Shown here piece by piece: positions 29,081-36,546 of a DNA stretch of 64,000 nucleotides. The notes under the pieces are model-generated. The model saw only the letters and a list, made by a program, of their open reading frames with translations, did not search any database and had not been told where the DNA came from. Both the position numbers and the translations under genes were made by a program. Where the stretch lies: positions 1 through 64,000 of the forward strand of contig JAEUWI010000040.1 in the NCBI GenBank assembly GCA_016791475.1, given 5' to 3'. Every line of letters starts with the position of its first letter. Within the stretch, counting starts at the first letter, position 1. Source of the DNA: Candidatus Hydrogenedentota bacterium. GTDB lineage: Bacteria; Hydrogenedentota; Hydrogenedentia; Hydrogenedentales; JAEUWI01.

Positions 29081-29263
29081 ATGGCAACTGTAAAGATAGA
29101 CGACTTGAATTCAGAATCCGCTGAAGCCCAGCCCGTGACCCTGGAAGAAGCGGCCCAGATTGTGGGCGGCGCCGAAGCCAAGCCCAAGCCCAAGCCGAAG
29201 TCCGAGCAACAGGTGTACTTGAACTACAAGCTCGAAAACGTGCTGGTCTCCTCATACTCCTGA
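29081..29263 (+). CDS. Double-glycine-leader mini-protein 3, Hcp-like C-terminal strand
   Basis: This 60-residue protein has the leader MATVKIDDLN and EEAAQIVGG (cleavage after residue 30). The cargo has a KPKPKPK spacer and then VYLNYKLENVLVSSYS, which matches the later Hcp strand (itLknvLvSSYs) rather than the N-terminal one carried by mini-proteins 1 and 2. GAAAGGAGT precedes the ATG. It starts 51 bases after mini-protein 2. Together the three carry the beginning and a later part of one fold on separate exported peptides. Confidence 0.75.
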   Translation: MATVKIDDLNSESAEAQPVTLEEAAQIVGGAEAKPKPKPKSEQQVYLNYKLENVLVSSYS

Positions 29264-29317
29264 CGCGTCGCACGCCTCAGCAACGCAAGTCCACGGAGCC
29301 CCCAAAGAAACAATGCA

Positions 29318-29395
29318 CGGGCGCGATGTCCGGGCCGTGCGGATACAGTCCGCACCGATCCCCTACGACAAGGATCTGAGCCCACATCGCGCCCG
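29318..29395 (+). ncRNA. Three-way-junction structure after mini-protein cluster
   Basis: Twelve outer base pairs (29318-29329 with 29384-29395) are extended by GGGC/GCCC (29332-29335 with 29380-29383). Inside are two hairpins: GTGCGGA-TACAG-TCCGCAC (29337-29355) and GATCC/GGATC (29357-29376). About 28 base pairs fall in 78 bases, which is too ordered for chance. No T-run follows, so it is not a simple terminator. It could be a 3'-UTR structure, a small RNA or a repeat unit. The strand is assumed from the upstream genes. The rest of 29264-30086 holds a repeat at 29887-30035 and no gene I can support. Confidence 0.5.
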
Positions 29396-29886
29396 CGCGG
29401 GGTGACAAACGAAGCAGAACCTCAACGAGGCGGATCCAGGGCTAACTTTCCTCGGCTCAATAGGGTAGCTTGGCTTGTACAAAAATGTACGGGGCAAAGG
29501 TCGCAACGCAATCGCGTGGCCGGGCATCGTGGGCTACTCTCGGATAATCGGGCGCACGATTTCCCAATCCCATCGCCCGCGCTGCCGCCGCCTCCGCGAT
29601 CCTGTCTTGTAAGACGCCGCAGCCCCGCCAAGCGGGACAAAAAATACCAGAGGCAGCCCCCGTTGGCCGCGACACCGTTCTTGAAGAGGTCTGGCTCTTG
29701 GGACGGAAGTCTCTCGTCTGCTTTACGCTCCGCGCCTCAGCGTGCTCCGTGGCCTTTTTCTTTCAGTTGACCACGAAAATAACTGAAACTCACCGATGGT
29801 CTCATAAGACCTCGAAAATGGGGCGCCAAGACGTGGAGCAGATCGAGAGTTCTCCGAGATTTTCCATGCCCGCATGGCCGGAAGAT

Positions 29887-30035
29887 TTTTCACCACGAAG
29901 ATACGAAGGGCACGAAGAACAAGCAGGTAAGGAAGCGCTCTGCGTACATGATTCCTCCCGGCGAACAAGGCGGGGCCGATTTGAGCTTGCGTCCCAACTT
30001 TCTTTGCGACTTCGCGCCTTTGCGTGCAAGACATC
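29887..30035. repeat. CACGAAG-type inverted tandem repeat, copy 1
   Basis: The left arm has CACCACGAAG, ATACGAAGGG and CACGAAGAAC (29887-29920). The right arm, 70 bases on, has the related units inverted: CTTTGCGACTTCGCGCCTTT then GCGTGCAA (29989-30035). The same arrangement, spacing and right-arm sequence recur at 50572-50718. Confidence 0.7.
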
Positions 30036-30086
30036 AGAATGTATGCCAGGGGCGACTGAACGCACCCCGAAGGAATTCTCTCCAGC

Positions 30087-30617
30087 TTATTCCTGGTCGT
30101 ACGTGGCCGAGTCCGAGCCGCCGAATTGCTCCGTAAGCGCCGCCACGAAGCGCTCCGGATCTTCCGGCGAGACGACCAAGGGCTTCCGCGCCGTACGAAG
30201 GACCACGGCTCGCTTGGGATCCGTCACGAAAGGCCGGAAGTTACCCAGTTTCCGGCTCCGGAAATAACCTGAGTAGCAGAAGAGCCCGCCATTGCCGCAA
30301 ATGCGCCAGCTCCCCTTCATCGCATCCGGGTCGATGCTGAAATCGCGCAAATCACGGAGATCGACGGTGGAACTCCAGCCCAGCCGCCGAATACGAAGCC
30401 GGTCAGGCTCCAGGGAGTATCCACGGACCATGAAAATCGGGCCGATTGCCATAAAACCAAGCGGCATAACCACCATCGACAGGGTCCAGACCGCAAGCTC
30501 TCTCGGACCGGTAAACAGGCCAAAGCCGATGATGACCGCAAGCAGGGCATAGGTGAAGATGGTCGTCCCGCGAATCAGGGCGCTCATTGGTGCGGCGGAA
30601 AAGTACGGGCTGTTCAT
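30087..30617 (-). CDS. Membrane protein with bacterial PH-like domain
   Basis: The 176-residue protein has two N-terminal hydrophobic segments (about 15-35 and 42-62). A C-terminal soluble domain follows with YSLEPDRLRIRRLGWSSTVD and YFRSRKLGNFRPFVTDPKRA, then VVLRT. This is the strand pattern of the bacterial PH domain (PF10882 type) often attached to membrane anchors. Function unknown. The start at 30617 has GGAG 9 bases upstream. Confidence 0.65.
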   Translation of the reverse strand: MNSPYFSAAPMSALIRGTTIFTYALLAVIIGFGLFTGPRELAVWTLSMVVMPLGFMAIGPIFMVRGYSLEPDRLRIRRLGWSSTVDLRDLRDFSIDPDAMKGSWRICGNGGLFCYSGYFRSRKLGNFRPFVTDPKRAVVLRTARKPLVVSPEDPERFVAALTEQFGGSDSATYDQE

Positions 30618-30695
30618 GGCGGGATCTCCAACCTGATATACCAACGTCAAGCCAGACTCATTCGTCCCATCGGGTCGCGGGGCGCGCAAGACCCA

Positions 30696-32702
30696 TCATT
30701 GCTTAATCAGCTCATCCAGGTTCATGCGCGGGCGTTCCCAGTACGCGGTGGCGTGGAAGAGATCCGAGAAGAAGCTGAGCTCATGGGCCTTTCGGAAGGC
30801 CACCAGCGCCTCAAGCGCCGCCAAGCCTTCGCCCACCTTCTCCGGTGGCAGTGATTCTTCTCCGTCGTAAACTGCGGCCAGGCGCGAGGCAAGTTTGGCG
30901 TGTTCGAGACCAAGCTGGACGAAGCGGACCCGCTCGGCAAACTGGGTGTCGGGCAGGCTCGTCGTTGCGGCCAGAGCCTCCTCCAGCAGCGCCTCCGCCG
31001 GGGCAAAAGATTCCGGCGGAAACATATGGTGGGCGCGTTTCACGTAGTTGGCGTAGCGCCGTTCGACTTCCCGATACAGCTCCGTAAAGGGGAGGGTGTT
31101 TTCCGTAGCGTAGTTTTCCCAGTACTGGTAATAGCGGTCGATGGCGTCCGCCGCGGGGCCGAAGGCGGCGAGGAACTCCGCGCGCATGGCCTCCAGCTCC
31201 AGTTCCGGTTTCTCGAAAAGTCGCAAATGCATGTACAGGCGCGGCAGTTGCGCAGCCCACTGACCCGTCAGGGAATCAAAGGAGGCGCCTTCCATACCGT
31301 GCTCGACGGCAAACTTGAAGAACTCGCCTTCCTGTCGGGTCTCGAAGTGGGGCATCACGTAGCCGTCGTGCAGGTAGTTGGGGCGGTAGCCCATCCGGAT
31401 GCCCGTCGCGCGCCATCCGAGCCACTGTTCCTTGAGCCATTCCACGGCCTCGTCCGGCATGGGAAAATAGCGCAGGTGCGGGTCCTGCCATTGCACGAAT
31501 TCGCCGTAGAAATCCCGATTGAGCGTGACGCCCGTCACCGGCGCAGTGAATTCGTTCTCATAGATAAAGGAAATCGACACCTGCGCGTTGGGGTTCTTCT
31601 TGCGGGCTTTTTCCTGCATGATTTTCCAGAAGCGCGCCATGCGGTCCGAGGTCGCCCCGCCATACAGTCCCTCGCTGCGCGGGTCCGCGCCATAGTGGTA
31701 GGAGGCAAACCACGGCGGATTCACGGGCTGAGGGCCGTCCCACGCGCGACAATTCGCACAGGTGCAGCGGCCTGGACGGTCCACCGGGCCCAGCACCAGC
31801 ACGCCCTGGCCGTCCCACTGGTCAATCGCGAAGTCCTGCAATTCCTCGTTCGATTCGCACATCGGCGTGTTGTCGTAGTCGGGGTCAGGGTGGCCTCGGG
31901 TGCCGTCGGTGCGCAGCGCGAACCACTCCGGGTGCTCCTTGCCATAGCGCTTCCACCAACCGTGGAAATAGTGGCCGGTCGGCGGCTTGATGTCCATCCC
32001 GCCCATGCGGTGCCGGCGCAGCAGCACCTCCAGCGCTTTCGCGTAGGCCGCCGCGCCTTCCACACTGAAGCCCACGCGCGCATTGTCCGCGTCGATGGGT
32101 TGACCGTTGATGACCGAATGGATATGCGACAGATAGAAACGGCGAAACTGGAGCGCAGGCGCTTTGGTCTCGTTCACGGCCGAGAAAGCGATGGTCGCGG
32201 TTCCCGGCACATAAGTCCCCAGTTCACCGGGCCAGAGCCAGCGTACGCCGACGAAGCGCTCCAGCAACTCGTAAACGCCGAAGAGCGTCCCCGAATCGGG
32301 ATTGCTGTCGGACATTGGATCGCCGCCCGCGTCGCGCCCCGCGATGAACAGGTCATTGCCCACGGAACGGATCAGGTACGTTTCACGGGGCAACTGGTCA
32401 GGCTCGATACCCAGTCGTCGTCCCGTCTCCGTATCGCCAATGAAGACGCGGGTGTGCAGCGTCTCCGGAATTGCCGCTTCCGTGACCACCGCCAGCCGGA
32501 CCCCCGTGGCCTTCTCCACATGCTCCGTGAGTTCCTTCACGGCATACTGCGTGGTGGGTGTGGGCTGCATGGCGGTGACGATGGCGGCTGTAGCCCTGCC
32601 CTCGCTCACAATCGAAACCTGGGCGAAAACGGGAAGGGTCAGTGCAAGCGCGGCGAACGCCATCGGGCACAAACGAATGGGCAACACAAATAATGACTTC
32701 AT
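30696..32702 (-). CDS. Exported DUF4838 glycosidase-like protein
   Basis: The 668-residue protein has a signal peptide (CPMAFAALALTLPVFA) and then an N-terminal GH20b-like domain (about 30-150, TTQYAVKELTEHVEKATGVR, then VFIGDT). The large DUF4838 domain follows with GVYELLERFVGVRWLWPGE, PPTGHYFHGWWKRYGKEHPE, and a CTCANC motif near residue 320. DUF4838 proteins are thought to act on polysaccharides, but the reaction is not established. The neighbouring sialidase and sugar-type symporter support a role in glycan use. The start at 32702 opens the signal peptide, with AAGGAA upstream. Confidence 0.8.
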   Translation of the reverse strand: MKSLFVLPIRLCPMAFAALALTLPVFAQVSIVSEGRATAAIVTAMQPTPTTQYAVKELTEHVEKATGVRLAVVTEAAIPETLHTRVFIGDTETGRRLGIEPDQLPRETYLIRSVGNDLFIAGRDAGGDPMSDSNPDSGTLFGVYELLERFVGVRWLWPGELGTYVPGTATIAFSAVNETKAPALQFRRFYLSHIHSVINGQPIDADNARVGFSVEGAAAYAKALEVLLRRHRMGGMDIKPPTGHYFHGWWKRYGKEHPEWFALRTDGTRGHPDPDYDNTPMCESNEELQDFAIDQWDGQGVLVLGPVDRPGRCTCANCRAWDGPQPVNPPWFASYHYGADPRSEGLYGGATSDRMARFWKIMQEKARKKNPNAQVSISFIYENEFTAPVTGVTLNRDFYGEFVQWQDPHLRYFPMPDEAVEWLKEQWLGWRATGIRMGYRPNYLHDGYVMPHFETRQEGEFFKFAVEHGMEGASFDSLTGQWAAQLPRLYMHLRLFEKPELELEAMRAEFLAAFGPAADAIDRYYQYWENYATENTLPFTELYREVERRYANYVKRAHHMFPPESFAPAEALLEEALAATTSLPDTQFAERVRFVQLGLEHAKLASRLAAVYDGEESLPPEKVGEGLAALEALVAFRKAHELSFFSDLFHATAYWERPRMNLDELIKQ

Positions 32703-32779
32703 CCGGACGGGTTCCTTCAGGGCAATGGAAAATGGCGAGTGCCTTTATCCTGCACGCCGGACGCCGGGATGTCAATGGT

Positions 32780-32842
32780 AGGGGTCTTATGGGTCGCGCG
32801 GGCATTCAGGAAGTCCTTCTCATAGGTCCCATACGCCCCATT
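32780..32842. repeat. Short inverted nonamer repeat
   Basis: GGGGTCTTATGGGTCGCG (32781-32798) faces CATAGGTCCCATACGCCCCA (32821-32840) in inverted orientation. The units are variants of the nonamer CCCATACGA/CCCATAAGA at 2217. No heptamers flank it. Confidence 0.7.
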
Positions 32843-32850
32843 CCCCCGCC

Positions 32851-32892
32851 CAAAAGCAAAGCGCCCGGGATCTCGTCGAGATCCCGGGCGCT
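32851..32892 (-). terminator. Terminator of Dabb gene
   Basis: AGCGCCCGGGATCTC (32860-32874) and its perfect complement (32878-32892) form a 15-base stem with a 3-base loop. On the minus strand it is followed by TTGCTTTTG. It lies 11 bases after the stop of the Dabb gene. Confidence 0.85.
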
Positions 32893-32903
32893 CCCAATTG
32901 CCC

Positions 32904-33293
32904 TTATTCCGCCCAGTAGTCAAACACGCAAACGTCGGTCACCTTGTTGCCCAGGTTCCCGGCGAAGTTCTTGTGCGCTTCGTGGACGATGTAGGCGTCC
33001 AAGTCTTCCTGGCTGTGGAAAGTCAGGGTGAAGGCGTGGGTGAGGCCCTTGTCCAGGTTTTCCTTGCTCACGTTCGTGCCCCATTCGAAGCCCTTGATCT
33101 GGTCGATCTCTTCTTCCAGCTTCACAAAAGCGGCGGAAACTTCTTTGGCCGCTTCTTCGCTGGAAAACTTGAACATGACGATGTGGCGCAATACTTTCAT
33201 GGGTGCTTTCTCTTCCACGGCGCTGGCGCGCAGTACGGAGCCCGCGACGCAGGCCACCAGGGCAATACACGATACGACAAGCAGGTTTTTCAT
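32904..33293 (-). CDS. Exported Dabb (stress-responsive alpha/beta barrel) protein
   Basis: The 129-residue protein has a signal peptide (NLLVVSCIALVACVAGSVL). One Dabb domain follows: LRHIVMFKFSSEEA at the start, GFEWGTNVSKENLDKGLTHA in the middle, and LDAYIVHEAHKNF near the end. The lead His and the HxxH-like end fit the ferredoxin-like dimeric barrel. Its role is unclear. It starts 2 bases after the sialidase stop and is therefore second in a two-gene operon. A strong terminator follows. Confidence 0.82.
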   Translation of the reverse strand: MKNLLVVSCIALVACVAGSVLRASAVEEKAPMKVLRHIVMFKFSSEEAAKEVSAAFVKLEEEIDQIKGFEWGTNVSKENLDKGLTHAFTLTFHSQEDLDAYIVHEAHKNFAGNLGNKVTDVCVFDYWAE

Positions 33294-33295
33294 GG

Positions 33296-34450
33296 TCAAA
33301 ATTCCTCTTGGATTACGGGGGCGTTTTCCAGGTTGGTGTACAGATCCTCCAGCTTGAGCCGGGTGACCTTGGTCGTTTGCAGGCCATTGTTTTCTTTGCC
33401 GCGGATACCGGCGCAATAGCCGAGGAGCGCATGCCCCTCCGCGAAATCCATGGCGGTATAACAATACCATCCCGCCGGATTGTCCTCCAATGTTTTCACC
33501 ACGCGCCAGGTCTTGCCGTCGTCCTGCGATAGCGCGGCGCGAAGGGGCGTTCGCTTATCCTTCAATTCTTCTGAGATGCCGGTGTGGTCGTTCCAGACCA
33601 GCAGCAGGTCGTCGCCGCCGGGAATGCGCTCCACCGTGGCGGGCGAAGTGGGGGAGAGAAGATTCGTGCGCTCCACCGCGCTCCAGGTGTCGCCGCCGTC
33701 GGCGGAGAAAGAGCGATACTGCGCGCCGCCGTTCGTGCGACAGATCATCAGCAGCCGCCCATCCTTCATTTCGAGCACCAGGGGTTCCTGAAGGCCCGAC
33801 GAGATCTCCGTCGGCGCTTCCAGCAGCGACTGGCTCATGCGCCAGGTCTTGCCGTTGTCGTCGGAGAGCACGCAAAGCGCTTTGCCCGGCTGAAACTTTT
33901 CTTCGCCCTTGAGGACATGCCGTGCCGCGGGAATGACCAAGCGGCCGCTCTTGAGCTGGACCATGCGATCGTTGTTTACCACATAGTACCCCGCGGGCTC
34001 CGTGATGCACGCCGTGGGCTCCGACCAGGTCTCGCCCTCGTCGGTGGAAATGCGCAGTTGGGGCAGGCAATTGTCGAAATCGACCTTGCGCAGATAGAGC
34101 AGGGCGATGGCGCCATTCTGAAGTCGCAACAGCGAGACGGACATGACATTGTGTCCGCCTTCGTGAGCCACTACAACCCGATCCTCGCTGCTCCACGTCT
34201 GGCCGCCATCGCTGGACACGCGCGAGGCCAGGTGGGCCTCCGCATAGTCGCTCGCTCCCGTGGTGAAGTGGGTGTAGACGAAAAGTACTCGGCCATCCTT
34301 AAGCGCGATGAAGTCACCTTCGGAATTGCGTGGATTGGCTGGCGTGGGCGCCAGCAGGAGATTCTCCGGCATGGTAACGGGCTCGGCGGCGGATGCCGTG
34401 CTTGCGAGCCCTGCAATCGACGTAAGGATCAGGGGTAGAAAGCGTGTCAT
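33296..34450 (-). CDS. Exported sialidase-family (BNR-repeat) protein
   Basis: The 384-residue protein has a signal peptide (FLPLILTSIAGLASTASA) and then a six-blade propeller with Asp-box motifs: SSDGGQTWS, STDEGETWS, SDDNGKTWR, SADGGDTWS and SQDDGKTWR. These mark the sialidase/neuraminidase superfamily. The true substrate may be sialic acid or another sugar, because the catalytic Arg triad and Tyr cannot be assigned by eye. It lies between the SSS symporter gene and the Dabb gene on the same strand. The start at 34450 has AAAGGAAA upstream. Confidence 0.85.
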   Translation of the reverse strand: MTRFLPLILTSIAGLASTASAAEPVTMPENLLLAPTPANPRNSEGDFIALKDGRVLFVYTHFTTGASDYAEAHLASRVSSDGGQTWSSEDRVVVAHEGGHNVMSVSLLRLQNGAIALLYLRKVDFDNCLPQLRISTDEGETWSEPTACITEPAGYYVVNNDRMVQLKSGRLVIPAARHVLKGEEKFQPGKALCVLSDDNGKTWRMSQSLLEAPTEISSGLQEPLVLEMKDGRLLMICRTNGGAQYRSFSADGGDTWSAVERTNLLSPTSPATVERIPGGDDLLLVWNDHTGISEELKDKRTPLRAALSQDDGKTWRVVKTLEDNPAGWYCYTAMDFAEGHALLGYCAGIRGKENNGLQTTKVTRLKLEDLYTNLENAPVIQEEF

Positions 34451-34473
34451 GGGGTTGATTTCCTTTCGCGCCC

Positions 34474-34514
34474 ATCGTAGCGGAACAGGCCCGGCCCGTG
34501 TCAATTGTTATAAC
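34474..34514 (-). promoter_or_regulatory. Possible promoter and operator of sialidase gene
   Basis: On the minus strand TTGACA (34499-34504) and TACGAT (34474-34479) are 19 bases apart, ahead of the sialidase start. A perfect palindrome GTTATAAC (34507-34514), part of a longer imperfect one (TTGTTATAACCAA), lies just upstream and could be an operator for a sugar-responsive regulator. Confidence 0.35.
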
Positions 34515-34534
34515 CAATACAAGATCTCCGGGAA

Positions 34535-36157
34535 TTACCCCCGGAAGTAGATCCACAAAAAGGCCACAATACCAAAGAGCACCAGGCTCAGACCCACATC
34601 CTTCGCGCGCCACGATGCCGATACGGGGCGTCCCAGCGTTGGAACGCCCTTGACCGTAGCGTGGGTGAGTCCATGAACCTGCGAGGTACTCGGGGCCGGG
34701 GTCGCCAGACTCACCAGTACGAGCACGCCACTGCACACGACAAAAAGCAGGCAGGCGTAGTGCAGGAAGTTGATGGAGGCTAGTTCCAATGCAAAGCCGG
34801 AGAGGCTGTCCTTGTTCAATTCCAGCGCGAGCCGTCCCATCCCAAGGAGGAAGCCGGTGAGGAGCGAGGCAATGGCGCCCTGGGCATTGACCCGTCCCCA
34901 GAGGAGGCCAATGAGAAAGACGGCGGCAATGGGCGGGGCGATGTAGGCCTGCACACTCTGGAGATACTGATAGAGCTGTTCCGAGACATGGGCCATCAGG
35001 GGGATCCACAGAAGTCCCAGGACCACGAGTACGCCCGTGGACCACTGGCCCACGCGCACAAGGGTCTTCTCAGTCGCGTCGGGGCGCATCTTGCGATAGA
35101 TGTCCCAGGTGATGAGGGTGGAGCAGGAATTGAACACGGAGGACAGGGAGCTCATGAGGGCCGCCAGGAGTCCGGCGACCACGACGCCGCGCAGCCCCAT
35201 GGGGAGCACCGTCGCCACGAGCGTGGGCAGGGCCGCGTCGCTTCGTTCCAGGGTGAGCGCCCCCTGCTGGCTCAGCACATAGGCCACAATCCCGGGGATA
35301 ACAAAAATGAACAACGGGAGTTGCTTCAAGAATCCGGCCATTATCGTGCCCCGCCGCGCGTCGTCTTCCCCGTGAGCGGCGAGCACGCGCTGGACGATAA
35401 ACTGATCCGTGCACCAGTACCAGACGCCCAGAATGGGCGCGCCGAAGAGAATGCCGGTCCAGGGGAAGGCCGGATCGGTCATGGGCTTCCACACGGAGAA
35501 AAAGCCCGCCGGGGCCGCCTCCCGAAGCGCGGTCCATCCTCCGGCCTGATTAATCCCGACGACGGTAATCAGAACGGAGCCGCCGACGAGCACGAAGACC
35601 TGCAGCAGGTCCGTATAGAGCACGGCACGAAGGCCGCCGAGGACCGTGTAGGCCCCCGTGGCAACGACGACCAGAATCGCACCGGTCCAGAAATTCATCC
35701 CCATCAGCGACTCGAAGACGATGCCGCCGGCGGCAATGGTGACCGATATCTTGGTCAGCACATAGCCCACGACGGAGATGAGGGCGAGATACCAGCGCAC
35801 GGTGGGGGAGTAGCGCCGCTCCATGAACTCCGGCATGGTGTAGACGCCGCTGCGGAGGTAAAAGGGCACGAAAAACCAGCCGAGGAGCAGTAGTATCAGC
35901 GAGGCCTGAATCTCAAACTGGGCCACGGCCAGCCCGCTGGCCGCACCCGTGCCCGCCAGGCCGATCAGGTGTTCCGAGCCGATGTTCGAGGCGAAGAGGG
36001 ATCCGCCGATGACAAACCAGCCCGCGTTGCGCCCGGCCAGAAAGTAGTCGGCGCTGTTGCGCTCGTGGTTCTTCTCGCCGCGCGAGGCCCACCACGCCAC
36101 AGCAAAGACGACGAGGAAATAGCCGCCGATTACAATCCAGTCCATGCCATTCAACAT
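34535..36157 (-). CDS. Sodium:solute symporter (SSS family)
   Basis: The 540-residue protein has about 13-14 membrane helices. SSS hallmarks are ADYFLAGRNAGWFVIGGSLF and ASNIGSEHLIGLAGTGAASG near residues 36-77, the helix WYWCTDQFIVQRVLAA near 240, and LMSSLSSVFNSCSTLITWDI near 345, which carries the sodium-site serines. It resembles the SGLT-like branch that takes up sugars. Together with the sialidase gene downstream it could import released monosaccharides. GGAGAG lies just ahead of the ATG. Confidence 0.9.
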   Translation of the reverse strand: MLNGMDWIVIGGYFLVVFAVAWWASRGEKNHERNSADYFLAGRNAGWFVIGGSLFASNIGSEHLIGLAGTGAASGLAVAQFEIQASLILLLLGWFFVPFYLRSGVYTMPEFMERRYSPTVRWYLALISVVGYVLTKISVTIAAGGIVFESLMGMNFWTGAILVVVATGAYTVLGGLRAVLYTDLLQVFVLVGGSVLITVVGINQAGGWTALREAAPAGFFSVWKPMTDPAFPWTGILFGAPILGVWYWCTDQFIVQRVLAAHGEDDARRGTIMAGFLKQLPLFIFVIPGIVAYVLSQQGALTLERSDAALPTLVATVLPMGLRGVVVAGLLAALMSSLSSVFNSCSTLITWDIYRKMRPDATEKTLVRVGQWSTGVLVVLGLLWIPLMAHVSEQLYQYLQSVQAYIAPPIAAVFLIGLLWGRVNAQGAIASLLTGFLLGMGRLALELNKDSLSGFALELASINFLHYACLLFVVCSGVLVLVSLATPAPSTSQVHGLTHATVKGVPTLGRPVSASWRAKDVGLSLVLFGIVAFLWIYFRG

Positions 36158-36288
36158 CGCGCTCTCCTTCGCGTTCAGGTCGCGAATCCGCTATACTTCC
36201 CCAGACCGCTCCGTGCTCTCGAAGCGCCCGGGCTGATGGTAACGCATGACGTCCGCTGGAGCAAGCGGCGAACTCTGGATCTGAATTC

Positions 36289-36543
36289 ATGGCCAAGCTG
36301 AAACTCGACCTCCACGACATCTACAACAAAGGCGGACGCATCGAAGAAGAACTGAACCGCATTATACGCGAGGCGGTGGAGAAGCGGATCGTGCTGGTGG
36401 AGATTATCCCCGGCAAGGGAAGTGGCCAGTTGAAGAAAAGCGTCCTCAGGTTCCTGGAACGCGGCGAGATCAAGGCGCTCTACCACCGCGTCGAAAAAGA
36501 CAGCAAGAACTTCGGGCGGCTCTTCGTCCATTTCCGGTTCTGA
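36289..36543 (+). CDS. Smr-domain protein
   Basis: The 84-residue protein consists of a single Smr domain. LDLHDIYNKGGRIEEELNRI has the conserved LDLH, and IIPGKGSGQLKKSVLRFL has the GKGSG motif. Stand-alone Smr proteins can nick or cleave nucleic acid, for example at stalled ribosomes. The stop is 3 bases before the next ATG. Confidence 0.85.
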   Translation: MAKLKLDLHDIYNKGGRIEEELNRIIREAVEKRIVLVEIIPGKGSGQLKKSVLRFLERGEIKALYHRVEKDSKNFGRLFVHFRF

Positions 36544-36546
36544 ACC

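Noticed and set aside
29402-29770. 122-codon frame and neighbouring frames up to 30267
   Set aside because: No ribosome-binding site or recognisable product, low-complexity composition, and they overlap the CACGAAG repeat and the antisense of the PH-domain gene.
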